From: Phoronis australis
Lineage: Eukaryota > Phoronida > Phoronidae
Direction: 5' to 3'
NCBI GenBank assembly: GCA_002633005.1
Contig: NMRA01000080.1
Span: 585,291-649,290, forward strand
Length of the DNA stretch: 64,000 nucleotides
Shown here piece after piece: positions 11,926-25,400 of the stretch; positions within the stretch are counted from its first letter, which is position 1, and the number at the start of each line of letters is the position of its first letter. Both the position numbers and the translations under genes were made by a program. The notes under the pieces are model-generated. The model had not been told where the DNA came from, did no database searches, and worked only from the letters and a program-made list of their open reading frames with translations.

Positions 11926-13288
11926 TTTATTACTGCCAACAACAAACTTTAAATAAATTTTATTATTTATTACATTTATCATGCAATCAATACCACTAAC
12001 AGCTTATTCTTACAAAACAAAAATTACACATTGAAACTGAATAAATCGCCTGGATCCTTTTTAGACACCTCTGTAAATCTTACAAACATTATGCAACAAT
12101 AGTCACGATTTCAGAGTAGCTAAAAGTAAATTTCCTCATTTGGAAAGGTCTAAAACTTGGTTGACGCACAAAATTAATTGCGATCCAATTTAACAATCAA
12201 TTGCTTTCTGGAAGTCAATGTCCTTGTGTTCCACAAAGTTAGCAAAATTTCTCACATGACGATGAAGTACAACCGCACTCTAATGAGCCCTTCCAGGACT
12301 TTCTGAAACACTGAAAAGTTGTGACCGAATAAAGCAACCTATTAAACGATACAGTTGGCTTGACACTTGAGGAATGGAACATTACATTAATATGCAAATG
12401 AGATCAATAGGATGCTTTGTAATGCAGTCTGATTAAATTTAACAAAATAATACATCAATAGCTGCGGAGTTCTTCTATTGTCTTATTCAGTGTAGCCCTT
12501 ACCCTAATGTAATCCAAGGTTCACAGCCACTCACATAGAACTGTTGTCTGTTTCATTAGAAATGACTATTAAACACCGAATGCATAATTTGATCTCCCAC
12601 TTCCACTTCACAATTGCTCAATAAAGGTTTTGTCAAGTAATTAATGACTGCAACACAGTCTAGAAATTATCTCAATAACCAGCACTTGTGTGTATATTCT
12701 CAGAGACTGTGACTTTGCTCAACTGAGATTTTAATTTTTTTTCACAAATAATTGTGTGGAGCGTAGGACTAAATTTCCATTTTTTACGAAAGAGACCCCG
12801 GGACAGATGTAAACTTTAGAGTGAGACACTAACAAATACTCACAGACTTTTTCCAACTTCATAAACACTGGTTATCATAAAACATGGAATAATATCAAAC
12901 GCATTCCAGCCACTCACGGCCAGTAATGTGACCTCTGTATGCAAATACAGATAACTAGCCGTTAACATCATTCCCAGACAAAAATTAGGCCAATCTCAAA
13001 ATTAACTGTAAAAACTTAATAATATGGAAAACCAACTTGATGACATGTTCACCACAGTCCAGTTAGTCAGTTTCACAGATAGCACCACTCACACCAACTT
13101 TAACCAGCTTTTGACTTCTTTAATCTGGGTGTGATGTCATTGGACAAGTTAAGACCATTCATTTTTAGATCGCATAGCTCGTCAGCTTGCACAATTGCCA
13201 TACTCTGAGAGTATTCCTTTAAGTGTGTGGTAGGCTACAGACTAATATGACTAAACATTCTTGACTACACATGACGTTGAGCGTCTTA
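11926..13288 (-). other. possible VPS8 3' UTR with poly(A) signals
   Basis: This follows the VPS8 stop codon in the direction of transcription. Minus-strand AATAAA occurs at 11966-11971, 11959-11964 and 11926-11931, which would give a 3' UTR of about 1.3 kb. No other exon-like sequence is visible. The true cleavage site cannot be fixed from sequence. Confidence 0.3.
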
Positions 13289-13417
13289 TCATGAATCTCG
13301 TTTTCCATCGTCCAACAGAGGTGGCGCTAGTCTCAGTTTGAGATGATTGCGAAGTAAACTTCTTGTTCTAGAACTACCTGTCCCCTCCGGCCTTGCAAGC
13401 TCGCTCAATATCCTCAT
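13289..13417 (-). CDS. VPS8: VPS8 coding exon 34 (last, with stop)
   Basis: Encodes 42 residues starting MRILSELARPEG and ending GKRDS before TGA. It enters at phase 0 after a TTGTAG acceptor. It corresponds to the human tail containing LLTELSQNR and QLQLIPPP. A 52-bp tandem duplication copies this acceptor just upstream. Confidence 0.85.
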   Translation of the reverse strand: MRILSELARPEGTGSSRTRSLLRNHLKLRLAPPLLDDGKRDS

Positions 13418-16400
13418 CTACAACATGATTAGACAAACTTCACATTGGAGATTATGTGAATATCCTCATCTACAACATATTAGGCAAACTTCACATTGGA
13501 GATTATGTGTGACAGTGTAATTATGAACTTGACCTATGTAGGTCAAGTCAAGGTGACAAAAACAAATCATGTAACCCAAACCAACAACAATCCAACTGAT
13601 ATACAAGTGATTTTGGTGCACGAAATATTTTAATTAAATGATTCGTGTATTAAAGATACATTGAGCACTGTATAGGTGATATGACTATTACACTGGGATA
13701 TCCTGCTTCACACAATGGTGAGTGGCGAACGCTCTACGGCAACACACCACTTAATATTTTGGACAAAAATAATTGACGAAATTTTCATTTTTCATTCCCC
13801 AAATGTAGTTTTTGACATCCACACACTGCTTATTATGCTAGAAGTAGACTAAAATTTTCCAAGTATTTATTTTTGAAGAGAAACTTTACAAAATAGAATT
13901 TCACTAGTTAACCATGTTGTGAGCTAAGTGAAGAATAACTGTTGTACTGGATGAAAATCAGTGACGCAGAAAGTGGCAGTTGACAAACTTACTCTTGATT
14001 CTGTCTTTTGACTTCTCCGCAAGTTTTCCATGGCATTTAACTGTTCTGCACTTAGATTGGCCTGAAATACAAACGTGCCACTCTTGAATCCTTTAGTTTA
14101 ATGCATCAATTTTGAGTTTGTAAATGATCATAAGTTCCTGCAATGTTTTGTTTATGCGCAAGTATTATGAAATATGTTCCCTTCAAATGCTACAATGGCA
14201 GATAATACCAAAAAATTATCATCGATTTGTTCATACCACTTCATACCTCTTTCCCACGTGCCAGTCCAGGGGGCACTGCCTTACTGGTGCCTGGGTTGGA
14301 TGGTTGCCGCTGAAATCTTGTCGACGTGCGACCCTGCTGGGCACTTGTACACAAATAGCATGTCCAGTCCTCCTGCTCATCGATCACTTTCAGACCACCC
14401 CGTGCCTGAAGACAAGATGAGTGGTACCCATGACCACACCTGCAGTGGGAAGAGACTATTCATAGTTGCAAAACAAGGTGGCACACATAATCGATGCTTC
14501 CCCTTTAGAACACAGTACAGTAAAACCAATTTTTAATAAATTACAATAATTGTCGAAATTTATCTTTTTTATTTTTCAAAGGCTTCTTATATTGTTGTAA
14601 ATATCAACAACTTAAGTCAAAATATTACTTGGTGGCAGATATTGTATTAAGAAATTTATCAAAAAAATTTCCTAAAAATCAAAAAGTCGCACGTCGGCTA
14701 TATTGTGTCCTAAATTTGTGAGATTCCACCAAACTTCGAGGATGTTTCATTGACTTCCAAAGTAACTGGTTACACAGTTTGTCAGCTGATATTTGAATAT
14801 TCACTTTTCATTCCACCTAAGTATACTCATGGCAGCATTGCTGTCCTCATCCCCAATTAGCAGCAAATGAAGGTGTACCTTTGTGTTGACTGGAAAGCTA
14901 TTCCACGTTTTGCTCAGAATTTGCCATCCATCATTTCTGACAGTCATATCTAATATAACCACATTCAGCAGGCCTCCATAGCACACTTTCAGCATTTCAT
15001 ACTAACCACATCACATTCATTCTTCACATAACAGCGATGATTTCATTTTCTGCCGACGCCATGCTGGCATCTATCACCACAGCAACAAGGAGAAAAGTTG
15101 CACCCACCTGAACACTATCACGGTGTCGCCCTCTGTTGTCATGTCAAATGTCTTCTTGCACAAATTACAGTCATCTTCGCGCGTCACATAGCCTCGCCTT
15201 GCAGCAGTCTGTAGACCAGCCAGCTGCGTGTGTAGATCGTGGTGCAGCAGGTTTATACAGGTGTGACGTAGAGTCTGTAAATCAAGTGTACCTTGTGCTT
15301 AAATCAGCAGGTCAAGTTGGTAAATGGCTGCTGCAGAGGAGGGCGAGTGATTTTTTGACAATTTGAACCATGTTCTGATATGCATTTTAGGACCAGCATT
15401 TACGTTGTATCAGGTGCGGTACATAGTTGAAGAATTTTGTTTAAGTTACGGCGAAAGTGCAGAAGTAAACAATGTGAAAAACAAGTCAGACTAAATCATT
15501 TCAACGCTAATAAAAAAATATGCTTTGAAATTCTGCTGATTCTTAAGAAGAAAATAAGTTTTTTGAAAACTGATATTACAAGGCGTTGGCTCACGTGATC
15601 TAGTCAGTATTTTACCAGTACATTACCCCCAAACAATTGCCGAGTAGTTGGAGGAACAATAGGTGGCACTAGAAGTCGCGGAAATGTTTGATTTCTCATG
15701 TATTCCAAATCATAAAAACCCCACGACTAAACTCACCTTTTCATAATTACACGTGTCTAACATCCCCAAAATGAGTTCTTTAATTTCACCAAATTTTCCG
15801 GTACTGTATGACGGATCCTGAGAAAATTTGAGATGACAATGATAAGTATTTTTCTCAAGCTACACTTTCAGGATAAGTATCGAGAGAAACGCAATCATGA
15901 GTCAGAGACAACATAACGCCTAACAAAGAAAACTAACATTGACTAAGTTTTTAGTATCAGTTGTCTTATTTCTGTCCTTAAAAAGATACTAAACCCAGTT
16001 TTGATGATTTCAGCCGATCTTCGTCATCTGCTGATGCATCATTGGCATCAATATACCCAGTTAAAGGCAGGAATCAACTAAAAACTCGTACTCCCTATCT
16101 CACAGATTGGACATTAAAGTCCTTGGTGGGTTGTCTTTTCTCACAGTTGCGTGCAATTCGCTAGAAGTGTAGGTAACGCTTTCTCGCATTTAGCAGATTT
16201 GACGGGAGTTTTCAAATTTTCCTCCAAAATTTTGAGGGTTGTCCGGGTTACAGAGCATTATTTTGTTTCAGACAACTGGATGGTAAAGTCATTTTTAGAA
16301 TCTATCAATAGAACAAAACCGGGTTTAGTGTCCTTTTAACTTATTTTGTTCTTAGTGATTTAAAAGAAAGTAGGTTTGACAACAAACTGCCAAAGGTGGA

Positions 16401-19400
16401 CAACTTGGGCTTCCAGTACCTTGAGCAAACAAACCACTGCTGATAACAAACTGATGCCTTGATAAAAAATAAACACATAGAGGGCTTGGATAAATGTAGG
16501 CAAGGTAGATTTTGGAATCTATTTTTCAAGCTACTGCTTCCTTGTGCACATTTCAGAGTAGCCTGGGAGCAAATATCAGATCTCTTGCCAGTCTTAACTG
16601 ATGTGACCGACACTGGGATAAAAGCAGACGTCAAAAACAAGCTGAGAAATTTGAACAGGCAGGTCTGTAGACGTTTCTCATTAATAAAAAAAATATTGTG
16701 ACTATTGTGTGTGCACACGAGTTAGGTGTTGCATCTGCCACAAAACAGTATTTTCTCTTTTTCAATTTATAGCTAAGTACTTTGCCAGTAAAAACTGGAG
16801 GATAACAATTACTGTGGCAGTTGTTTCTGAGTTAAATAAAGAATTGCGTGACTGTACGGGTCATTGGGAACTAGGTGGTGTCACTAGGTTGTAAAATGGA
16901 CTTGCCTGCATAATCTTCTGCAATATGGCTGGCGGCCCGATGTATCCCATCATGCTGTTCAGGACATGTCTCGTCTGCTCTTTGAACACTAGGTAAGACG
17001 AGGACACGTATTGGTTTTCACAAAACATGGCAAGCAATGTGCACTGCTCAATAAGTGTGACAAACGCCATTTTATGCTAGTTTCGTAAATCGTGTCTGCG
17101 TTACTATAAACTAGTACATTTCTGCATGGTCTCCAAACCAAGCAGCAGTTAATGTCCCATAATGCACTGGTATTAAAGCAGAAAGCAACCATTTCTGGTG
17201 TTATTAAAAATACAAATGGCGGGTTATGATGGAGAGACATTTATCAGCATTAATTACAGTTAACCTTGCCCTTGTCAACCATAGAAAAAAAGACATATAC
17301 GTTGAGCAAACACACAGACTCAGACTCGGTAATGAACACATTCTCTGTCGGCCATTGTGTTTACTCAATATAAGTGGATACACACACAAGATGCAGGTGA
17401 TTTTCTGGACTATTTACAACGCTTCTTGATTATTATCGAGGCCCAAGGGCACAGCAGTTAATGCTGAAAATGTCTCCGAGACAACCATGGATTCATATTT
17501 CAAGTGAAGTTTATGTGAATAGGGATTGCTTCCCCTTTAAAACGTCATTTTGTCTGATGAGCACCTTAAAGCATTTTTATTTATTATGAACAATTATTAT
17601 TACTCTGTAGACTGAATCGAGTTCACTCATTGCATCTGCTGCTATATTTGCCCGACAAGTTTGACCGAAGTTTCAAAACTCCTTTCATCCAATCATTAAG
17701 CTGTATGTGCCTATAAGATTTCTGGATTCACGGCGTTCTTACTTTCTGCCTGGTCCTTGTCAATGGTCTTCACTTTCCGTTGCGGCATCATCATCGACTC
17801 CAACAGGGGGAACCACAGTGCCTCTCGTTCTTTCTCATTGATCCTGGATGAGCTGCGTTGACACAGCTGTATCACTACGAGCAGATTAGCTTTCATTGTA
17901 TCCACGGCCAGAGAGATGTCTGTAATATAGAGATGGTATGGTGAGCAGGAAGGCTGTAGTGCGATAGCTGTAGCAAATTTTAGAGTTTAAGCAATACCAC
18001 ATTTTTTCCTTAGCCATTATGTAAGTCTTGTCCAAACATGAAGCTTTTTCGCACAGGGATGGGAAATTTTGCTTCATAAGGATTCGTTTTTGATGTATTA
18101 CATGTGAGTTGACCTCAGAGTATCCAGTTGATATCCAGTCAGCTGTCCTTCATCATTTTCAATCAGTCAAATATCCTTTGTATGCTTGCTTAAGTATGGA
18201 AGTGTAGCAAATACTAATTTCCATCTCTAACATCTATTAAGCTAAGCAACTACAATGCGTTACTCTCAATGCAAAAGACAGATTTGCAACTCAGACAGTC
18301 TGCGTCTATAATAATGACTTTACCTCGATTTGACTGGCCTTCGTGACCTTGCTCAAGCATGACAATGACATCATCGACCTTTGACTTGAGATTTTCAAGA
18401 AGGATGGAAAACGCCCCTAGTATGTCGCCCGACTTTTCTAGTAAGTAGGCCACGGCATCAGAAACCTTGTGCTTTCTGCAGATCTAGATTGAACAAAGCA
18501 AACCAAGGATATTTACGTGGCCATGATGTCAGTTAAAGTTGCTGAATCCGACTTTGGTAAACAGATTGTTAAAGGGGAAAGCAATATTATTTGTTATGTT
18601 ACGTTCTGTAAAATTACAGATCCCTGGTTGTCTTGGAAACGCATTTTCCCCTATAGTCACTATTTACTATTCATTACACATTGCTAGACCTCGAGTCATG
18701 TAGCCAGTACTTAGCTTGGTTTTAACTATTAGTAAACCATGATAAAACTGGTTCCAGGTGATCACTGCAATGGGATCACCTGAGCGGCCTGCGCACATCT
18801 GGTACAACGTGTACCAGACCACCTGCATTTCTCCTTCATATGTACTAATAACATTTCTCAACAGTTGACAGACATTGGCCTGAACTGTACAGTGGTTATC
18901 AAACAATACAATCTCCGGGATTATTTGTATTAAAGATGTCGACCTATTGGAAAATGGATATGCTGATGCAATTTGCTTAGCTGTTACAATGCACTTGTCT
19001 ACCAGGTATTTTTATGCACCGATGAGACGTGCAGTGCCAAAGTGAAGGATTACGTATCACAAATGAACTGCAATAGGACGGTCCCAGATAGATATCGCCT
19101 TTGTTCTTGGCGTAGGAAAATGTCCAGTTACATTGGTATCACTTTAGAAATGTTAGGAATCTTGTCAGAAAATATCACATCCATCGTAAGCTTATCTAAC
19201 TTTCTCTTATCAGATTCGCAGACCACAGCACAGCAGTAAAACTTTGCTAGCATTGGAAAGATAAATGCAACAAATGCAGTCGAGAAAAAATGGAAAAAAC
19301 GCAAACCACCAAGAAATAGCGTGAGAAAATCCAATGGCCCGAAAACGAGGCCAGAGAACTGCTTGATGGATGTAGAAGCATTGTGGGTAAATACTGCAAG

Positions 19401-22400
19401 ATTGTAATCCAGGACCGTCCTAGCATTACCTACCGGGGTCGGGGTTCAGTTTGGTTGAACTTACCTCAAGTGTCTGTTCTAGTCTGTAATCCTCAGTGCG
19501 AAGAATGTAGTGGTAGACCATGGAAGGCTGGTACTGGCACATTAACTCTATGTACTTCTCCTGAACCTCGGGTTTCATTGGCCCCTGCCTATCGGGGTGT
19601 AGTGCACTGCCGTTAGACTCTCTGAAACATTTGGCAGCTTGGTCATTGTCTGTGTAGATTTTCATTTTGTTGTATTAGTCACTTGGGGAGAACCAGTTTT
19701 CTCCAGTGCGTAACTGGCTTCAAACTGGTTCTCAAAATCTGGGACCCCTGTAAGTGACTGTGGCCCATTTTTCAGTCAAATTTAATTGCACTTGGGAATT
19801 ACATAAATGTATCTCAGGACTTTCTGAGAACATAATTTTTAGAACTATGAGCTTTCCACTACGATGTAGATGGAATACCAAAATGGTGAAATACTCATAT
19901 CGCCCATGAGGCTTTGCAAAACAGTTTACCTGTATTCAAACAAGCCCTTCAGGAATTTAAACAAAATCTCAGGTGTCGACTCCAGACTCTTCATGATGTC
20001 ATCCAAGCGATCGGGAAATCCATGAATGACGAGTTCTGCCGTGTCTTTCTGGTTGATTGCAATTAGGTCTGCCAAGTGTTTCAATGCCTCATCTTGTACT
20101 CCACGTTTCTGCTCAGGGGTGTAATCTTCACCGAGTAATATACCTTGGATGTAGGAGAAGGCCTGGTGCTGGAATTATATCGTACAAGGTTACAGGTGTG
20201 GAGTCACAATGATGCCCAACTAACAGAACAAATAAAATGATTGGAAATAAACTAAATCCATTTTGTGGAAGTAAACTCAGTTGCAGAAGAAATCAACGAA
20301 TTCCACTCTCAGCGTAATCTTGTAAAATGTGAAAGAGAAATTGAGGCTCTACTCAGAAGTTTCAAAATTACAAATGTATTCCAAGCAAATGCAGATCCGG
20401 CTTTTTAAAGAAAATGTTGCGATTTTCACAAAGTCCAAATGAACAGACTTCACCTTTCTGGCTTCGTCCCTCCAGTAACAGGACAGAATCTTGTCGAACT
20501 CCTGTCGCTTCTCATAAAGCAGCTCACACACACGATAACTACAAAAAAAACATTAATTTTCGTTTAAACTTTGTTATCTGTCAGCTGGTGGAAGATATTA
20601 CTAAAAGTTGAAACTAATAATTTTTGCCATTTTTACGTGAAAGTTTGGTAGAGACGCAATAATGATTCATTGCCCGATACTTCACTTACATTCTCATACA
20701 CCTATTACCGTACTCATCCAGGTTCCTGCCCATGCTCGGCTTACAGCCCACGCGGTTTTTCAGATTCCCAATTTAAGTGCCCTTGGCAGTAACCCGGACG
20801 AGTACGGTATGCTCTTCATAAATGAACTCGAACAATCTATTCATTGTCAATTCTGGAGTTGACAAAGCCGAAGGTCATTCCAGATGTAATGGCTGGAGTT
20901 TCTAGTGTAGCAATACAATATACACGTTATCATATTAACTACTCCGCATAAGTGGCTTGTGAAAACTTACAACTTGGCCGTCTCCGCCAGGTTCAACAGC
21001 CTGTTTTCATCAAACTGTTGCAAGCCGCCAGCCTGAAGCAGCTCCATCAGTGCTTGCTGTCGCTCCTCATGCCTCGTATCGTCACCTGGCTGTGACAGGA
21101 ACTCCAGCACCTGGTCATGAGAAAACCAAACCAAACCAATAAAACTGACATCAGGAATAAGGTCAGATTTTAAAAAAAAAGTTCGGTTCGCAGGAGAGTA
21201 CAAGAATTCTTGCACGTGAAGGTTAACAGATAATGGTGATAGTGTATTGAAGCCTGTTAACCTTTTTACTGTCTCTGATGCAGCCTTCACATGGCAACTT
21301 ATAAGACAGATCAGACACCAGATTAGTAATCTTCGCAAAGTATACAATCATGTGAACGCTTTTTAGAAGTCTGATGATCAGCCCTAAAACCGGCAGACTT
21401 AATTAAAACATAATCTCAAGTCCTATGTCTCACTTTCGTCTCTTAATTAGATTTTAATTACTCTTCTTCATCAGTTTGTGCTCTTTACTGTTTGCAACCT
21501 CTAACCAAAGAGTAAATATCCAGAATTTTTTGCCTTACACAGCACAAAGTAACATAATACCTGTTCAAAAAGTAGTCTATTGACCACAATCGTATTTTCA
21601 TGCCTGGCCATTTGCCTGGCAAGGAATGTGAACAGTATGCCGACTTGAGATGGTGAGAAACCAACGTTCTCCACCATAACCTGTAGAAGGATGTCGATGA
21701 CACGCTGCCGTTTAAGCACCCTGAAAAAACCCACGAGGTCAATGCAATAACGTGTAAATAACAGAGACTACAAAACCTAGTGCATAGTCGTGGCAGAAGT
21801 AACTTTTGGGCTTGGAGACACATAAGTTGACTTTAAACTTTGGTGAACAATGCCAAAAAACAACACTTCACAAACCTTTTTTATTGAAATCATTTGCATT
21901 TATCATGATAACAATCAACATTGTAGTCATATGTTTACTGTTAGTGTAAAAACTGCAATGGAATCATTGCAACATCTTACTAAATAACCCAATTAAGGCA
22001 GTCGCAGAAACTTCTGCATGATAAGATTAGTAGAATCTTGAATTGTCAAACTGTTACACTACATTGAGTTGGGAATGAAAAACAGGCCTGAAAACCATTG
22101 GTCTGGACACTGGACATATTTCTTCTTGAGTAAGATATTGTAAAAACAACCTCATTAATTATGCCGTCTGGGCTAATGTTCCCACATGTATATTTTTGTA
22201 TTCAATAGGTGGCGCTAATGACTAATTATACACTTCTGCAGGTGGGATTGTTGTCACACTAGTGCCACCTAGTGAATTCTAAGTCACCAATGGAATGTGA
22301 GTCTCCTAACTCATTAGTAGTATCTGACTAGGACGAGACTGCTCACTCACCCTTCTGTTGTATTGAACTCGGGTTCTTCGAATGCCAGCGCCAGGACGTT

Positions 22401-25400
22401 GAGAAACTCACGCGTGTCAAACTTGAGCAGTGTCTGTAAATGTGGAAACGCCGGCTCGCCACTGTCGGCATCACGTGTGTGTAGACAAGTGACGCACTGA
22501 AACACCTGTGTGTAGACAAGAAAGAATGGCAGGTGGGCAGAACAACTTCTTTCAATTTTTATGGCCATCAAGAGAATTCCTGGCATTTTCTTGCATAGGG
22601 CTATATAGGACTACACAACAGATGGTGTGCCTTACCGCACCACAGATGGCGTGCCTTACCTCATCCTTAACTTTAATAGCCAAGTCGTCAGCAATATCCC
22701 CCAGAGGGTAGGCCCGTCCAGCAAGGCAGCAACTGTATAAATAAAAGACTGCTTGATCGTGGATCATAACAAACTTGAGGTGATTTTTCTGTATAAATTG
22801 ATATTCATTGATCCGGCTCGAGAGAAGTGTATTCACGTAGTATTTTAGTCACATGTTTGGTATCAGTCGAATTCATTTGATTATCAGCAAAGCCAAGTAT
22901 TAAATTTAAAAACAATGAGTACCAACTATGGGGAACATTTTCTATGGTTTTACCTGATGTAAACGAGTATCTTATTCCCGAGTTTGATCTGGTCATCTGC
23001 TAGTTGTTTGCCAGATCTGACTGCCATTCTTAACACCCTCAGGAGCTCTTCAAGAGGGGACGTGTAATCATTCATGCCTTTGTTGTATACATATAGGATG
23101 GCATCGTAAAGTCCATTTTGCCAGCATAAAACAACAATCTGTAATTAGTTTAACATAACATTTCAGAGTGTTGGTAGTACTAGTTACAACACGTATCAGT
23201 CAAAAAGTATTTTGGAATTTTATCACCAAATCATTTCTTTTTCTACATCATGATTATTGACAGCTTTTGACACTTGATTGGCTTGAAATATCACTTTCTG
23301 GATAGATGTCGTTGCCAACCATTCAACCCCTACTCATCAAAACTGACTCCACATTTGACACAGGCCAAATAACAAAATCTGAACAATAATGGCATTCCCA
23401 TCCTTTCAGATGTATTTCTTGACTTGTGGCATCTACAAGGCATTTAGCTATAAATGTTCAGGGTAGATATTTCCATCTACACCCCCCCNCCCCCTTAGAA
23501 TGGACCTGTTCCTTCCTAACGTATGTCTAAAGTAGACACATCAACTATACATTTTACTAATTTTATATACTAAAGGGTAGATACTTCCAATTTCCATCTT
23601 CACTCCCCCCCTTAAAGTGGGTCCATTCCTTCCTGGTGTATTTCTAAAATAGCCACATCAACTAGACATTTAGTCATTAATTTCCTGCAATAGGTAGATA
23701 CTTCAAATTTCCATTTTCACCCCTACCTTAAAGTGGACCCGCTGCAACCTGGACCAGCCCCATCTTAGCTATAAATTTCCTACAATAGGTAAATATTTAC
23801 AATTTCCATCTTCACCCCTACCTTAAAGTGTACCCGCACCTACCTGATGTATGTCTAGACTGGCCACATCAAGGTGCACCACACATGTCTCCACCGTCTG
23901 TAACCAGTCTTTAGCTGTGTAGTGTTCCACAAAGTCCTTCATAACAGCTGGTGTGATAGAGCGCAGCTTGTCATCCAGTATGTACGGCTCTAGACACTCC
24001 AGGAAGGTGCCCTGGGCTATGACGTCCTTGCTGAAACGCTCGTAGATACGGCCAAAGAGAACATCGCTGAAAATTCCCAGCAGTAATGAGTGAAGTCGTC
24101 GAGTCACAGATTACTGTTTATTTCATCTAACAGAGTACACAAAATAATACACGTGCCTCCTCGCAAATCAAAAACATTTTGCGCAAGCAGAATCATTCCC
24201 AAGCGGGTTTTTTGAGTAAAAAGTGGTGCTTTAATGTCACTTTAAAATTTGTCATTTTTAATATAAATGCTACTTTAAGGCACTACTGTTTAAAAAAATA
24301 ATATAGTATGTCCACCAGAACAAATTCCTTTCAATTTTTATTAATATAATTTTCAGCTCAATGTTTGTTTCTGGGAAATTTTTGCAGTTAGGACAAACAA
24401 TCCTAAAATCTTTGAGACAACACAACATTTAGGTCTAAGCAGGTCACCAATACAGAAACGGACTCACATTCTCTGCAGATGGAGACAGTAGTCCACGCAG
24501 ACTGGCACCACGTTCTGATAATGTTCCTCCAGAACTTCAATGCGTCCACTCTCCGGGCATAGCTTAGTCATGGACAGGTCCACATAGTTGTACAATAACT
24601 CCAACATCTGAAGTGATAAATGTGCATGTAATGATAACAGTCTGTACAACATCTATGAAATGTAAAATGCACTTTTTGACAGCCATTGTCCATAGACGAC
24701 ATTGTTTGTTTTGCGTCTCCCGCATTGGAAGTATCTTACTGGGTCTAGTGCGTTTGCTCGATGTCGTTTGACGGAGTTGTGTTACGACTCTCAATGAACT
24801 TGCTGCGTTATTGTTAATATAAAGTTGCGCGTTCCACGTATTGTTGTCTCCACTCATTTCCCAAGCCTGACGCAAAATTAATACTCACAAATTACGACAA
24901 CTAAGTGGTGATGCATACAAGTTACAGCGTGTTGATTCTAGTACTTAACTACGTCATTTGAGTTTGATTGGACTACACCCTCGTGCTGACTGAGAAGTAA
25001 CCTTCATTTGTAGTTAGTACTTGTCATACCCTACGTATGAGCTGAAGAACAAAGTACCCTAATTCTAATCCAACTCGTAATCTAAAAACATTCCAAGATC
25101 CATTTAGGCTTTTGCAACACCATTTACTTGACTTGCGGCAAAAAGTTTTCAAATAGGGACACAGTACGGCGAACACATGAAATTTAATTTCTTGTCAAAT
25201 TTCTCAACAAACTAAGTTTTCAGCAAAATTAACTTTGCTTTTAGCATGGTTTGCATTGAATTCTGCAACAATATGGTGAGCCTCTGAAAAACAGAAATAT
25301 GGCAAATTGTGTCATTTTCATTTTGTTGTCACGTTACAGGTTACTTTCCAGTACCAGACCAGTCCCCACAACAGTGGGTAGTTACAAGAACTTCACCTTC

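Noticed and set aside
16341-16718. 125-residue minus-strand reading frame in a VPS8 intron
   Set aside because: It lies between exons 30 and 29, both of which align to human VPS8 on the same strand, and has no recognisable motif or splice sites of its own.
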